Shown in pieces: positions 1-8,986 of a stretch of DNA of 59,511 nucleotides. Below the pieces are notes generated by a model. That model did no database searches, was not told where the DNA came from, and saw only the letters and a program-made list of their open reading frames with translations. Numbering within the stretch: the stretch's first letter is position 1; every line of letters begins with the position of its first letter. The position numbers and the translations under genes were made by a program. Where the stretch lies: NCBI GenBank assembly GCA_003131315.1, contig PKUV01000128.1:1-59511 (forward strand), given 5' to 3'. Origin of the DNA: Acidobacteriaceae bacterium. Its GTDB lineage: Bacteria; Acidobacteriota; Terriglobia; Terriglobales; Acidobacteriaceae.

Positions 1-31
1 TCAGCCGAGGGGTCCAGTCCAACCTCTTCAA

Positions 32-52
32 TCTGACCTCTGACCTCTAACC
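32..52. repeat. Heptamer tandem repeat upstream of yqeY
   Basis: Three 7-nt units (TCTGACC, TCTGACC, TCTAACC) stand in tandem just upstream of the yqeY promoter. Similar heptamer runs with other unit sequences occur near 7370-7415 and 53855-53890, and inside nrdJ near 45365. Confidence 0.6.
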
Positions 53-64
53 TTTCCAGCGTTC

Positions 65-76
65 TATAATCCTCCC
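65..76 (+). promoter_or_regulatory. -10 element placed for a leaderless yqeY transcript
   Basis: A perfect TATAAT lies at 65-70, followed by six bases (CCTCCC) and the ATG at 77. The expected start of transcription, about 7 nt after the hexamer, falls on the start codon, and there is no Shine-Dalgarno sequence. The -35 region is weak. Leaderless transcription is inferred. Confidence 0.55.
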
Positions 77-538
77 ATGCCCCTCATCGACCAGATCCAG
101 AAAGACATAGTCGCGGCCATGAAGGCCCGCGAAGAGCACCGACTCTCCACCCTGCGCATGGTCAAGACTGCGCTCAAGAACCGAGAGATTGACAAAATGG
201 CGCCGCTCGACGACAAGGAATCGCAGCAAGTGCTCTCCACACTGATCAAGCAGCGCAAGGACTCGGTCGAGCAGTTCACCAAAGGCGGACGCCAGGAGAT
301 GGCCGACAAAGAAGCCGCCGAAATCAAGCTGATTGAAACCTATCTGCCCAAGGCCGCCGGCGAAGAAGAAATCGTGGCCGGAGTCCGCGCGGCCATTGCC
401 GAGATGACGCCCGCTCCGGCCATGAAAGACATGGGAACAGTGATGAAAGCCGCAATGGCCCACTTCGCCGCCGCCGGGATGCGGGTGGATGGGAAGGTGG
501 TCAGCGAGGCGGTGAAGAAAGAGTTGGCGGGGAAGTAG
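77..538 (+). CDS. yqeY: YqeY/GatB-like domain protein
   Basis: This 153-residue protein matches the stand-alone YqeY family, which resembles the tRNA-binding tail domain of the GatB amidotransferase subunit. It is the usual family length, starts MPLIDQIQKDIVAAMK and contains the family-like stretch EAAEIKLIETYLPKAAGEEE. Its helical, charged make-up fits the family. It is thought to assist tRNA-dependent amidation or tRNA binding, but no reaction is established. It ends 3 bp before the convergent rsmI gene, so the two share a terminator region. Expression probably comes from the TATAAT just upstream without a leader. Assignment to the family is firm; the role is not. Confidence 0.93.
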   Translation: MPLIDQIQKDIVAAMKAREEHRLSTLRMVKTALKNREIDKMAPLDDKESQQVLSTLIKQRKDSVEQFTKGGRQEMADKEAAEIKLIETYLPKAAGEEEIVAGVRAAIAEMTPAPAMKDMGTVMKAAMAHFAAAGMRVDGKVVSEAVKKELAGK

Positions 539-541
539 GGA

Positions 542-1435
542 TCACTTCCCCCGCTGCCACTCCCGGTACGCTTTGCTCTTCCCGATCCCGCGCTCTTTGG
601 CTACTTTCTTCAGCGCGGCTTTTTCGTCAACCTTCTCTTCGGCCATGATTTCGCGCACGCGTTGGGCGACGCTTACGGTCTCGGATGCGGACGGAGTTGC
701 TCCCTCTTCGCCTTTCGCGATCAGGAGAGTGATTTCACCTTTGACGTCTCCTCGGGCTTTGAGTTGTTCGAGAATTTCTCTCGCCCGTCCGCGCAGGAAT
801 TCTTCGTGGATCTTCGTGACCTCGCGGGCTACGACTACGTGCCGGGCTTCTCCTAGCACGTCGGAGACATCGGAAAGCGTCTCCAGCAGTCGGTGTGGCG
901 CTTCGTAGAACACTTGCGTGCGCGGAGAGTCTTTTATGCTCTCCAGCAGCTTGCGGCGTTGTCCTGACTTCGCTGGGAGGAAGCCGCTGAAGCGGAAGGA
1001 ATCGGTGGGCAGGCCGCTGGCCACCAGCGCCGCCAGGAATGCCGACGCTCCAGGAATCGGCACCACTGGCACATGATGCCGGATGGCTAGCGCGATCAGG
1101 TGGAATCCAGGATCGGAGATGCCGGGCATGCCCGCGTCGGTGACGAGAGCGATCTTGGCGCCGCCTTCGAGGTCGACGACGAGTTCGGCGGCTTTCGTCA
1201 TCTCGTTGTGCTCGTGATAGCTGACGGTGCGCGTATGGATGCCGTAATGGCTGAGGAGTTTCAGGGTCTGGCGCGTGTCCTCGCAGGCGATCAGATCGAC
1301 TTCTTTGAGCACGCGCAGCGCCCGCAGGGTGATGTCTTCGAGGTTGCCGATGGGCGTGGCGACTAGGTAGAGGGCTGATCCTGGATCCAGGTTATCGCGG
1401 CCGTTGGTGGTTTCGGGTTGGGCTACCGCTTGCAT
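542..1435 (-). CDS. rsmI: 16S rRNA (cytidine1402-2'-O)-methyltransferase RsmI
   Basis: RsmI transfers a methyl group from S-adenosylmethionine to the 2'-OH of C1402 in 16S rRNA, tuning decoding in the P site. The 297-residue protein has the tetrapyrrole-methylase fold: YLVATPIGNLEDITLRAL near the N-terminus, then CEDTR, then TDAGMPGISDPG in the cofactor pocket, followed by IPGASAFLAAL. The C-terminal tail (EKAALKKVAKERGIGKSKAYREW) is the small RsmI helix-turn-helix. Length is normal. It is convergent with yqeY and has no obvious operon partners. A slightly later start is possible because the first 15-20 residues are not conserved. Confidence 0.96.
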   Translation of the reverse strand: MQAVAQPETTNGRDNLDPGSALYLVATPIGNLEDITLRALRVLKEVDLIACEDTRQTLKLLSHYGIHTRTVSYHEHNEMTKAAELVVDLEGGAKIALVTDAGMPGISDPGFHLIALAIRHHVPVVPIPGASAFLAALVASGLPTDSFRFSGFLPAKSGQRRKLLESIKDSPRTQVFYEAPHRLLETLSDVSDVLGEARHVVVAREVTKIHEEFLRGRAREILEQLKARGDVKGEITLLIAKGEEGATPSASETVSVAQRVREIMAEEKVDEKAALKKVAKERGIGKSKAYREWQRGK

Positions 1436-1498
1436 AAGGAAAGTCTAGCAAGAAGCGGGGAGACGTGGTGTGGCGGCGGAGCCTGGGGCTCTCCCGTT

Positions 1499-1513
1499 GT
1501 TCGACCTTTGTTC
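1499..1513 (+). promoter_or_regulatory. Candidate LexA box upstream of recA (GTTC-N7-GTTC)
   Basis: The direct repeat GTTC-GACCTTT-GTTC has the spacing known for alphaproteobacterial LexA sites and lies about 220 bp before recA, a classic SOS gene. A near copy with the same 7-nt spacer (GTTC-GACCTTT-CTTC) occurs at 3014-3028 before coaD, which is not an SOS gene, so the motif could be something else. Confidence 0.4.
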
Positions 1514-1732
1514 GGCCTTGAGCATACAGTCTGAAAGGCCTAACCACAGAGGACACAGGGGACAGCTTGCCCGAACCAGCGCGATCACCTGCACACTTCG
1601 CCTTTTATTCGCTTCGTGCTAAACTGACCAAAACTGATGTGACAGCCAACACTTCACGCTCCAGCCCGCGGGTGTAGGCTACGGGGGATTCGTACCCCCG
1701 GATTCCAGATTCAGAAATCAGGAGCAGCCACT

Positions 1733-2863
1733 ATGGCCGACGAGCGTAGCCGAGCAGACGAACGCAGCAAGGCAATTGATCTTGCATTCGCACAGATTGA
1801 AAAGCAGTTTGGCAAAGGTTCCATTATGCGGCTGGGGTCGAAAGAAGCCATCGTCCCGATCGCGGTGATTTCGACGGGCGCGATTTCGTTCGATGCCGCG
1901 CTGGGCGTGGGTGGCGTGCCGCGCGGACGGGTCGTGGAAATCTTCGGCCCGGAGTCTTCCGGCAAAACTACCATTGCCTTGCAGGTGATTGCCGAGGCGC
2001 AAAAGGCTGGCGGCATGGCGGCGTTCGTCGATGCCGAGCATGCGCTCGATCCGGGCTATGCCAAGAAGCTGGGTGTGGACGTCGACAACCTGCTGGTCTC
2101 GCAACCCGACTATGGCGAGCAGGCGCTGGAAATTGTTGAAGCACTGGTGCGCTCGAACGCCATTGACGTGCTGGTGGTGGACTCGGTGGCGGCGCTCGTC
2201 CCCAAGGCCGAACTCGACGGCGAAATGGGCGACAGCCACATGGGCCTGCAGGCACGCCTGATGTCGCAAGCGCTGCGCAAACTGACCGGAACGGTTGCCA
2301 AGTCGCGCACCTGCCTGATCTTCATCAACCAGATTCGGGAAAAGATTGGCGTGATGTTCGGCAACCCGGAAACCACGACTGGCGGGCGTGCGCTGAAGTT
2401 CTATTCGTCGGTGCGCATTGACATCCGCCGCATCGCGGCCATTAAAGAAGGGGACGTGGTCACCGGCTCGCGCACCCGAGTCAAGATCGTGAAGAACAAA
2501 GTGGCGGCGCCGTTCCGCGAGTCGGAGTTCGACATTCTCTATGGCGAAGGCATCTCGCGCGAAGGCGACCTGATCGACATGGCGGTGGCCCAAAATATTC
2601 TGGAGAAATCGGGCTCGTGGTTCAGCTACAAAGGCGAGCGCATCGGGCAGGGACGCGAGAACGCCCGCACCTTCCTGAAAGAAAACAAAGATACGATGGC
2701 GAAGCTGGATGCCGAAGTGCGCAAAGCGCTCGGACTGGTCCCGGCAGCGGCGGCTCCGGCTCCGACTGCAGTTCCGGCGCAAGCTACCGGTACGCAGGGA
2801 CGCGTCACGACGATGCCGACGGCGGCTCCGGAAGCGGCGAAAGTGCCGGCGGCGAGACGGTAG
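1733..2863 (+). CDS. recA: Recombinase RecA
   Basis: RecA forms ATP-dependent filaments on single-stranded DNA, drives strand exchange in recombinational repair and stimulates LexA self-cleavage. The 376-residue protein shows the Walker A motif GPESSGKT at about residues 72-79, the [13 protein letters not shown] stretch, the Walker B region [12 protein letters not shown], the DNA-binding L2 stretch [18 protein letters not shown], and the C-terminal lid. The tail is alanine/proline-rich and longer than in E. coli, ending VPAARR. The start MADERSR is preceded by GGAG. A possible LexA site lies upstream and a strong cruciform repeat follows the stop. Confidence 0.98.
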   Translation: MADERSRADERSKAIDLAFAQIEKQFGKGSIMRLGSKEAIVPIAVISTGAISFDAALGVGGVPRGRVVEIFGPESSGKTTIALQVIAEAQKAGGMAAFVDAEHALDPGYAKKLGVDVDNLLVSQPDYGEQALEIVEALVRSNAIDVLVVDSVAALVPKAELDGEMGDSHMGLQARLMSQALRKLTGTVAKSRTCLIFINQIREKIGVMFGNPETTTGGRALKFYSSVRIDIRRIAAIKEGDVVTGSRTRVKIVKNKVAAPFRESEFDILYGEGISREGDLIDMAVAQNILEKSGSWFSYKGERIGQGRENARTFLKENKDTMAKLDAEVRKALGLVPAAAAPAPTAVPAQATGTQGRVTTMPTAAPEAAKVPAARR

Positions 2864-2891
2864 CTGCCGCGAGCGCAGCTAGTTAATCAAT

Positions 2892-2941
2892 GGAGAGACG
2901 GGCGTCTCGCCCGTCTGCCGGGCGGGGACGCCCGGCTCTCC
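2892..2941. repeat. Three-way-junction palindromic repeat after recA
   Basis: An outer stem GGAGAG/CTCTCC encloses two hairpins, ACGGGCG-TCT-CGCCCGT and GCCGGGCG-GGGA-CGCCCGGC. An inverted copy of the same design lies at 37318-37374 after the BON gene. Position after a stop codon suggests a role as transcription or mRNA 3'-end structure, though no T-run follows. Confidence 0.75.
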
Positions 2942-3041
2942 ATTATTTCACCTCTATCACCCTTCGATTGCCATCCCTGCTTTCCCCCGCATACAATCCT
3001 TGTTTCCTTCATAGTTCGACCTTTCTTCGACCGAGGGCCTC

Positions 3042-3608
3042 GTGAAGCGTATTAAAGCCATTTATCCCGGATCGTTCGATCCCCCTACCAACGGGCATCT
3101 TGACCTGATCGAGCGCGGCAGCAAGATCTTCGACGAACTGGTGGTCGCCATGCTTCGGAATCCCGAGAAAGACCCGCTGTTCAGCCTCGCCGACCGTCGC
3201 AAGATGTTGGAGGCGATGACCTCGGGCTTTGACAACGTCTCGGTGGACACTTTCGACGGCCTCACGGTGGACTACGCGTTGCGGGTCGAGGCGAGGGTCA
3301 TCCTGCGCGGCATTCGCGCGATCAGCGACTACGAGTACGAACTCCAGATGGCGCTGATGAATCGCAAACTCCGGCCCGGTGTGGAGACGGTGTTCATGAT
3401 GCCCGCCGAAAAGTATTCGTACCTGAGTTCGCGTCTGGTGCGCGAAGTCGCGCAGCTGGGCGGATCCATTGAATGCCTGGTGCCTGAACTCGTCGAGCAG
3501 AAGCTTCGTGAGAAAATGGACGTGGCTCACAAATTCGAGAACGGCGAGCAGCCCGCGGGTAACACGCATTCCGAAGCCAAGAGCAAGTTTAGGAAAAAGA
3601 AATTATGA
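3042..3608 (+). CDS. coaD: Pantetheine-phosphate adenylyltransferase
   Basis: CoaD makes dephospho-CoA from 4'-phosphopantetheine and ATP, the penultimate step of coenzyme A synthesis. The 188-residue protein begins (GTG) MKRIKAIYPGSFDPPTNGH, containing the TxGH-type nucleotidyl-transferase site, and has RGIRAISDYEYELQMALMNR and the YSYLSSRLVREVAQLGG signature. It carries a lysine-rich C-terminal extension of about 25 residues beyond the usual length. The stop overlaps the start of the following aminotransferase by 4 bp (ATGA), so the two are translationally coupled. Confidence 0.96.
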   Translation: MKRIKAIYPGSFDPPTNGHLDLIERGSKIFDELVVAMLRNPEKDPLFSLADRRKMLEAMTSGFDNVSVDTFDGLTVDYALRVEARVILRGIRAISDYEYELQMALMNRKLRPGVETVFMMPAEKYSYLSSRLVREVAQLGGSIECLVPELVEQKLREKMDVAHKFENGEQPAGNTHSEAKSKFRKKKL

Positions 3609-4810
3609 GTACAGTCGTGTCGCCCGTCACTCACCCCGTCCGCCTGACGGAACGCATCAATCGCATTGAGCCCTCCGCTACCATGGCGGTGGTGGCCGAG
3701 GCTGACAAGCTGCGCCAGCAGGGTATTGATGTCGTGGATTTCGGCGCCGGCGAGCCCCACTTCTCCACGCCGCAGCACATCAAGGATGCTGCCATCGCCG
3801 CGATCCAGGCGAATTTTTCGAAGTACACCCCCGTCGGCGGCACCGCCGAACTGAAGGACGCCATCGTGCACCGTCATGCCGTGGACTTCGACTCCGATTA
3901 CCGGCGCGAAGAAACCGCGGCTTCGGTGGGCGGTAAGCACGCGCTGTTCAATGTCATTTCCGTGCTCGTGGACCATGGCGACGAGGTCATTCTTCCCGTC
4001 CCCTACTGGGTCTCGTTCAAGGACATGGTGCGCTACGCCGGCGGCAACTGCGTGCTCCTCCAGAGTGACGAATCGCAGGGGTTTCGTGTCACCGCCGACA
4101 TGGTGGCGCACCTGGTAACGCCGAAGACCAGGCTCATCATCCTGAATTCACCCTCCAATCCTTCCGGAGCCGTGATGAGCGCGGAAGACATGACCGAAGT
4201 CGTCCGCCTGGCCCACCAGCGCGGCATCTGGGTAATTTCCGATGAGTGCTATGTCTATCTGAATTACACGAGCAAGCGCTTCTCGGTTGGTTCGTTGCGC
4301 GAGTACCGCGACCGCTTTCTGGTCGTCGGTTCGCTTTCCAAGACTTATGCCATGACCGGATGGCGTCTCGGTTTCACGCTCGGCCCGGCGCCCATCATCA
4401 CTGCCGTTCAGAAGCTGCAGAGCCAGTCCACTTCGAATCCGACATCGATCGTGCAGAAAGCGGCGGTCGCAGCGCTCAAAGGTCCACAACAATGCGTGGA
4501 AGACATGCGCGCGGAGTACATCAAGCTGCGCGATCACGTGGTGAAGGGACTGCGCTCCATACCCGGCGTGAAATGCACGCTGCCGGAAGGCGCGTTCTAT
4601 GCTTACCCCAATGTTTCGGCATTTTTCGGGCGTAGCGGGATCAATTCGGCCTCCGAGATCGCCGGCAAACTCCTGCGCGAGGTGCACGTCGCCACGGTTC
4701 CCGGAGAAGGCTTTGGCACGAAGGAACACATCCGCGTTTCCTACGCCACCTCGATGGCCGAACTTGACCGTGGCCTGGAGCGCATGGGGAAGTTCTTCGG
4801 CGGGCTGTAG
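3605..4810 (+). CDS. Aspartate aminotransferase (class I/II PLP enzyme)
   Basis: A 401-residue pyridoxal-phosphate aminotransferase of the prokaryotic type I-gamma aspartate aminotransferase group, interconverting aspartate and oxaloacetate with 2-oxoglutarate. Seen motifs: FGAGEPHFSTPQHI, the substrate-binding loop TPVGGTAELKDAI, LNSPSNPSGAVMS, DECYVYL, and the PLP lysine in GSLSKTYAMTGWRLGF; the conserved arginine near the C-terminus is in EHIRVSYATS. The start overlaps coaD by 4 bp. Substrate could extend to prephenate or aromatic amino acids, which sequence alone cannot settle. Confidence 0.94.
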   Translation: MSTVVSPVTHPVRLTERINRIEPSATMAVVAEADKLRQQGIDVVDFGAGEPHFSTPQHIKDAAIAAIQANFSKYTPVGGTAELKDAIVHRHAVDFDSDYRREETAASVGGKHALFNVISVLVDHGDEVILPVPYWVSFKDMVRYAGGNCVLLQSDESQGFRVTADMVAHLVTPKTRLIILNSPSNPSGAVMSAEDMTEVVRLAHQRGIWVISDECYVYLNYTSKRFSVGSLREYRDRFLVVGSLSKTYAMTGWRLGFTLGPAPIITAVQKLQSQSTSNPTSIVQKAAVAALKGPQQCVEDMRAEYIKLRDHVVKGLRSIPGVKCTLPEGAFYAYPNVSAFFGRSGINSASEIAGKLLREVHVATVPGEGFGTKEHIRVSYATSMAELDRGLERMGKFFGGL

Positions 4811-4977
4811 GTATCGTGTCCCGTAAATTCGCGACGTAAATTTGGGTTGTCGCCCTAACCTTGTGCTTGTCATCCTGAGCGAAGCGAAGGACCTATGGAT
4901 TCGATAGCGCGATGCAGAGGTTCTTCGCTTCGCTCAGGATGACAATATGGATTAATGCTAAGAACTTACGGGACACG
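4811..4977. repeat. MITE-like palindromic element, full copy
   Basis: Begins one base after the aminotransferase stop with GTATCGTGTCCCGTAA and ends TTACGGGACACG, so the ends are inverted repeats. Inside are the arms TGTCATCCTGAGCGAAGCG and its complement CGCTTCGCTCAGGATGACA. A left-truncated copy is at 38575-38689, whose right end GACAACCCAAACTTATGTCG matches the complement of this copy's left end. No coding capacity. Confidence 0.8.
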
Positions 4978-5002
4978 CCACTGTTTTTCACAGTTTGATC
5001 CC

Positions 5003-6004
5003 ATGACCCAACTCTACCCATTCCTGATGTCGCCTGCCTTCGACCCGCGGCCCTGGGGCACGCTCGATCTTTCTGCGATCTATCCAAACCACAAATTCAA
5101 CGAAAGAATCGGGGAAGCCTGGCTCACCGGCGACAACTGCGTCGTCTCGAATGGCCCGCTGTCGAAACGATCGCTCGCAGACCTGAGCAAAGAATTCGCT
5201 TCCGAACTCGTGGGCACGGCCGCGCGTGACCCACAACGCTTCCCGTTGCTGCTGAAGTTTCTGTTTCCCGAGGAAAAACTCTCTGTCCAGGTGCACCCCG
5301 ACGACGAAACCGCTAAGCGCTTCGGCGAGCCCTGGGGCAAAACCGAATGCTGGTACGTGGCCCATGCCAAGCCCGGATCGCAGATTGCCCTGGGCTTGAA
5401 GCCTGGCGTTACTGTTGCTCAACTCGAGCAAGCCATCCACGAAAAGCGCGCGGAAGAACTGCTCAACTGGATCAATGTCTATCAGGGCGAAATGATTTAC
5501 GTTGCCGGCGGCACGGTGCATACGCTGGGACCAGGGGCCGTCATCGTGGAGACGCAGCAGCAGTCCGATACCACGTATCGTCTCTATGACTACGGACGCC
5601 CGCGCCCGCTGCATCTGGAGCGCGGCCTCGCCTCGATCAAGGAGCGCACTGCCTCCGGCAAAGTGATCCGTCCCGCGCCCGTCAGCAGTCACGGCGGCAA
5701 AAGCCGTCAATCTTCCATGATCGCCGCACCCTACTTCACGGTCGACTTGTTTGAATTGAAGGAACCGCATGTGTTCTCAACGGCCGACGATGCAGGCAAA
5801 ACGTCCGTGCAGATTCTGGTCGCAGTTGAAGGCTGCGGAGTTGTCGCGGCGCAGGGCCGCGACCCGGTGACACTGGCCAAAGGCGACGCGGTCGTGATCC
5901 CGGCCGCCGTGCAAGGCTTCACAGTGCGTCCGCAGTGGGCGGTCGAGTTCTTGAAAGCCTACGTACCGGGCGCGGCGGTGCCTGATCCCGCGATACGGCT
6001 TTAG
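5003..6004 (+). CDS. manA: Mannose-6-phosphate isomerase, class I
   Basis: This zinc enzyme interconverts fructose-6-phosphate and mannose-6-phosphate, feeding GDP-mannose synthesis for surface polysaccharide. The 333-residue protein shows the metal-site motif SVQVHPDD (Gln and His ligands), GKTECWYV (Glu ligand) and GGTVHTLGPGAVIVETQQQS with the later His, plus TYRLYDYGR. A second cupin half follows. I chose the ATG at 5003 because the sequence upstream is the tail of a repeat element. It heads a set with manC (6153) and a phosphohexomutase (7431), all on the same strand. Confidence 0.93.
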   Translation: MTQLYPFLMSPAFDPRPWGTLDLSAIYPNHKFNERIGEAWLTGDNCVVSNGPLSKRSLADLSKEFASELVGTAARDPQRFPLLLKFLFPEEKLSVQVHPDDETAKRFGEPWGKTECWYVAHAKPGSQIALGLKPGVTVAQLEQAIHEKRAEELLNWINVYQGEMIYVAGGTVHTLGPGAVIVETQQQSDTTYRLYDYGRPRPLHLERGLASIKERTASGKVIRPAPVSSHGGKSRQSSMIAAPYFTVDLFELKEPHVFSTADDAGKTSVQILVAVEGCGVVAAQGRDPVTLAKGDAVVIPAAVQGFTVRPQWAVEFLKAYVPGAAVPDPAIRL

Positions 6005-6013
6005 ACCAAACCG

Positions 6014-6108
6014 TTCACCACAGGGGACACAGAGGTACACGGAGGAAGACAAGATTCTCTTGTGTGTCACGGATTTCCCCTGTGGCCCCCTGTGTCCCCT
6101 GTGGTGAA
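6014..6108. repeat. Inverted repeat between manA and manC
   Basis: A perfect 19-bp inverted repeat, TTCACCACAGGGGACACAG at 6014-6032 and its complement at 6090-6108, separated by 57 bp. Related CCACAG-GGACACAG sequences occur near 1542, 37440, 40010 and 51158-51238. Confidence 0.8.
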
Positions 6109-6152
6109 AGGTTTTTCTACTCCGGAGCGTAAGTGTTAGGCTTTCTACGACC

Positions 6153-7277
6153 GTGAGAGCGAACCCGCATTTCTATCCCATCATCCTGGCTGGCGGCCGA
6201 GGCACGCGCTTCTGGCCGCTGAGCCGCAAGCGCCGCGCCAAGCAACTGCTCGCGCTCGACGGCAAGCAGACCATGATCCAGCAGACCGTCGCGCGCCTCG
6301 CACCCATGACCGCGCCGAGCCGCTTCTGGATCGTCACGAATGACGACCTGCGCCCCGCCATCCTTCGCCAGCTTCCGAAGCTTCCTCCGAAGCAGATCGT
6401 CGCCGAGCCCGCCGGACGCAACACGGCGCCCGCGATTGGTTTAGCGGCATTCCTTTTGCTTCGTCACGATCCCGATGCGGTGCTCGGTCTGTTTCCCTCC
6501 GACCACGTCATCGCCAACCCTGCTCAATACCGCGCTACTCTCGGCACGGGAATCGAGATCGCCGCCGCGGGAGACAGCATCGTTGTGCTCGGCATCCGCC
6601 CGACTCGCCCGGAAACCGGCTACGGCTATATCGAGGCTGGGTCGCCCGAAGCTGACGCGCCCGATCACCAGGGCTTCCTGCGCGTGCGCCGCTTCACCGA
6701 AAAGCCGGATCTCGCCACGGCCCGGCAGTTTCTCGACGCGGGCAACTACTTCTGGAACAGCGGCATGTTTCTCTGGCGCGCCGACACGCTCGCGAACGCG
6801 CTGCGCGAGCATCTTCCGAACACCGCTCCGCTCCTCGAAAAGATTGCCGCCGCTTATGGCACGCGCAAGTTCGCGGACACTTTTCGAAAGCTCTACCCGA
6901 AGTGCGAAAACATCAGCATCGACTATGCGGTCCTCGAACCACGCTCGGCCAAGGGAGAAGCCCAGTCGCGCATCTTCTGTCTGCCCTCCGACTTCGGATG
7001 GAACGACCTAGGCTCCTGGACCGCGCTGCATGAGCACCACGTGGCAAAGGCGAAACCCGCCGACGGAAGCCCGGTCTCAGCGTCCGGAAGTTTTTCCCTG
7101 AATGCGAAGAATAATTACGTTCACGCGCCCGGAAAATTCGTCGCCCTGGTAGGCGTAAGCAACCTGGTGATCGTCGAAACCGAAGACGCCCTGCTAGTCA
7201 CCACGCTCGACCAGTCGCAGGATGTGAGCAAAGTGGTGAAGCATCTGGATGAAAAGAAGCTGAAGAAACTGGTGTGA
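6153..7277 (+). CDS. manC: Mannose-1-phosphate guanylyltransferase
   Basis: Makes GDP-mannose from mannose-1-phosphate and GTP. The 374-residue protein starts (GTG) MRANPHFYPIILAGGRGTRF, with the pyrophosphorylase signature GGRGTRFWPLSRKRRAKQ at about residues 14-31, then LFPSDHVI, the sugar-binding FTEKPD, and NSGMFLWRAD. It lacks the extra isomerase domain of bifunctional AlgA/ManC forms, which agrees with a separate manA just upstream. Together manA, manC and the following phosphohexomutase give a full fructose-6-phosphate to GDP-mannose route. Confidence 0.94.
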   Translation: MRANPHFYPIILAGGRGTRFWPLSRKRRAKQLLALDGKQTMIQQTVARLAPMTAPSRFWIVTNDDLRPAILRQLPKLPPKQIVAEPAGRNTAPAIGLAAFLLLRHDPDAVLGLFPSDHVIANPAQYRATLGTGIEIAAAGDSIVVLGIRPTRPETGYGYIEAGSPEADAPDHQGFLRVRRFTEKPDLATARQFLDAGNYFWNSGMFLWRADTLANALREHLPNTAPLLEKIAAAYGTRKFADTFRKLYPKCENISIDYAVLEPRSAKGEAQSRIFCLPSDFGWNDLGSWTALHEHHVAKAKPADGSPVSASGSFSLNAKNNYVHAPGKFVALVGVSNLVIVETEDALLVTTLDQSQDVSKVVKHLDEKKLKKLV

Positions 7278-7366
7278 GAAGGCAGTCGTTGGTCGTTAGT
7301 CGTCGTTGGCTGTTCGCGACACCCTTTTGGATGGTCATCCCAAGTGGAGCGAGGGATCTGCATTTG

Positions 7367-7425
7367 CGAACAGCGAACAGCGAACGGCGAACAGCGTAGA
7401 GCGAACGACGAACTGCAAACGACGG
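7367..7425. repeat. Heptamer tandem repeat (GAACAGC-type)
   Basis: Units GAACAGC, GAACAGC, GAACGGC, GAACAGC and degenerate neighbours run in tandem just before the phosphohexomutase start. They lie in the spacer, not in the gene, although an open frame runs through them. Confidence 0.65.
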
Positions 7426-7430
7426 ACCCC

Positions 7431-8846
7431 ATGACCCAAATCAAATTCGGTACCGACGGCTGGCGCGGCCTTATTGCCGAGGATTTTACTTTTGACAACG
7501 TGCGACAGGTGGCCGGCGCCATTGCGTCCTACGTCCTCAAGCATGAAGATCCCACTCGCGGTGTCATCATCGGCTATGACACGCGTTTTCTGTCCGACCG
7601 CGCCGCTCGTGCCGTCGCCCAAGTCATCGCCGCCGCAGGGATTCCCGTGCTGCTAGCCAACGACTACGTGCCCACACCCACGGTTTCCTACAACGTCAAA
7701 AAGCTGGGCGCAGCGGGCGGCGTCATGGTCACCTCGAGCCACAATCCGTGGAACTGGAATGGCGTGAAGTTCAAGGCCAAGTTTGGAGGCTCGGCCACGC
7801 CCGCGATCATGAAGTTCATCGAAGACGAACTGGGCTCCGGCGCCATGCCCAGCGGCCGCGCGGCGAAAATCGAAGAGGTGGATCTGAAGCCCGCCTATGT
7901 CGAAGCCGTTTCCCAGTTCGCGGATCTCGATCTCATCCGCCGCGCGAATTTCAAGTTTGCCGTCGACTCCATGTACGGCTCCGGTCGCGGAGTTCTTTCG
8001 AAAATATTTGACACCCACGGCATCCGCTACGTGGCGATCCGTCAGGAAGTGAACCCACTATTCCCGGGCATTAATCCCGAGCCGATCCTGCCGCACGTCG
8101 CGCTGTTGCAGGAAACCGTGGTGAAACAAAAATGCCACGCCGGCTTAGTAACGGACGGCGATGCCGATCGCATCGGTGCTGTGGCTGAAGACGGGAGCTT
8201 TGTCGATTCGCACAAGTGCTTTGCCGTTCTGCTGAACTGGTTGCTGGTGCGCAAGAAGTGGCCCGGCGATGTGGTGCGCGCCTTCAACACCACCGGCATG
8301 ATCGACCGCATCGCCGCCAAGTATGGGCGCAAACTGCGCGAGACCTCCATCGGCTTCAAGTACATTGCCGACCTCATGATGGATCACGAAATTCTGATCG
8401 GCGGAGAAGAATCGGGCGGCATCGGATACGGCCGCTTTCTCCCGGAACGCGATGGCATTCTCAACGCGCTCCTGCTGGCGAATGTGATGGCGGAAGAAAA
8501 GAAGCCGCTCGGCCAGCTGGTCGCCAGCCTGCAGCGTGAATTCGGCGCGCACTACTATGGCCGGCGCGATCTGCACATTTCCGATGAACTCAAGGGCAGC
8601 GCCATCCGCCGCGCCGCCGATCCGCAGACTACGAAGCTCGGCGCTTATTCCATCCTGCGCAAGGAGAATCGCGACGGGGTGAAGTTCTTCCTCGACGCTC
8701 CCAAGCATGGCAACGGCGCCGACGCCTGGGTATTGTTTCGGGCCTCCGGTACCGAACGTATGCTGCGGTGCTATGTTGAAGCAGCAACGCCCGAACTGGT
8801 CGAAGAAATTCTGGAAACCGGCGAGCGATTCGTGCGGCAGGGCTAA
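7431..8846 (+). CDS. Phosphoglucomutase/phosphomannomutase family protein
   Basis: Alpha-D-phosphohexomutase of 471 residues that moves phosphate between C1 and C6 of glucose or mannose. It opens MTQIKFGTDGWRGLIAEDF, has the phosphoserine loop VMVTSSHNPWNWNGVKFK (catalytic Ser in SSHNP), the Mg-binding loop TDGDADRIGAV, the sugar-specificity loop GGEESGGIGYG and the C-terminal phosphate-binding loop FRASGTERMLRCY. The open frame continues 87 bp upstream through a heptamer repeat, so I start at the ATG of MTQIKFG. The GEESGG loop fits a glucose/mannose enzyme. Its place after manA-manC supports supply of mannose-1-phosphate; the exact sugar is not decided. Confidence 0.94.
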   Translation: MTQIKFGTDGWRGLIAEDFTFDNVRQVAGAIASYVLKHEDPTRGVIIGYDTRFLSDRAARAVAQVIAAAGIPVLLANDYVPTPTVSYNVKKLGAAGGVMVTSSHNPWNWNGVKFKAKFGGSATPAIMKFIEDELGSGAMPSGRAAKIEEVDLKPAYVEAVSQFADLDLIRRANFKFAVDSMYGSGRGVLSKIFDTHGIRYVAIRQEVNPLFPGINPEPILPHVALLQETVVKQKCHAGLVTDGDADRIGAVAEDGSFVDSHKCFAVLLNWLLVRKKWPGDVVRAFNTTGMIDRIAAKYGRKLRETSIGFKYIADLMMDHEILIGGEESGGIGYGRFLPERDGILNALLLANVMAEEKKPLGQLVASLQREFGAHYYGRRDLHISDELKGSAIRRAADPQTTKLGAYSILRKENRDGVKFFLDAPKHGNGADAWVLFRASGTERMLRCYVEAATPELVEEILETGERFVRQG

Positions 8847-8986
8847 CGGCGGATCGTTTTCAGTCCATCATTCTAATCCAAGGACCCGAAGCGGAAAGCT
8901 AAGGGCCAAAAACTAAGGGCTTGGGTTTTCGTCACTTTCGCGTTCAAGCCAGCCTCGGAACGCGATAGGATAGTGACAATCTCACG

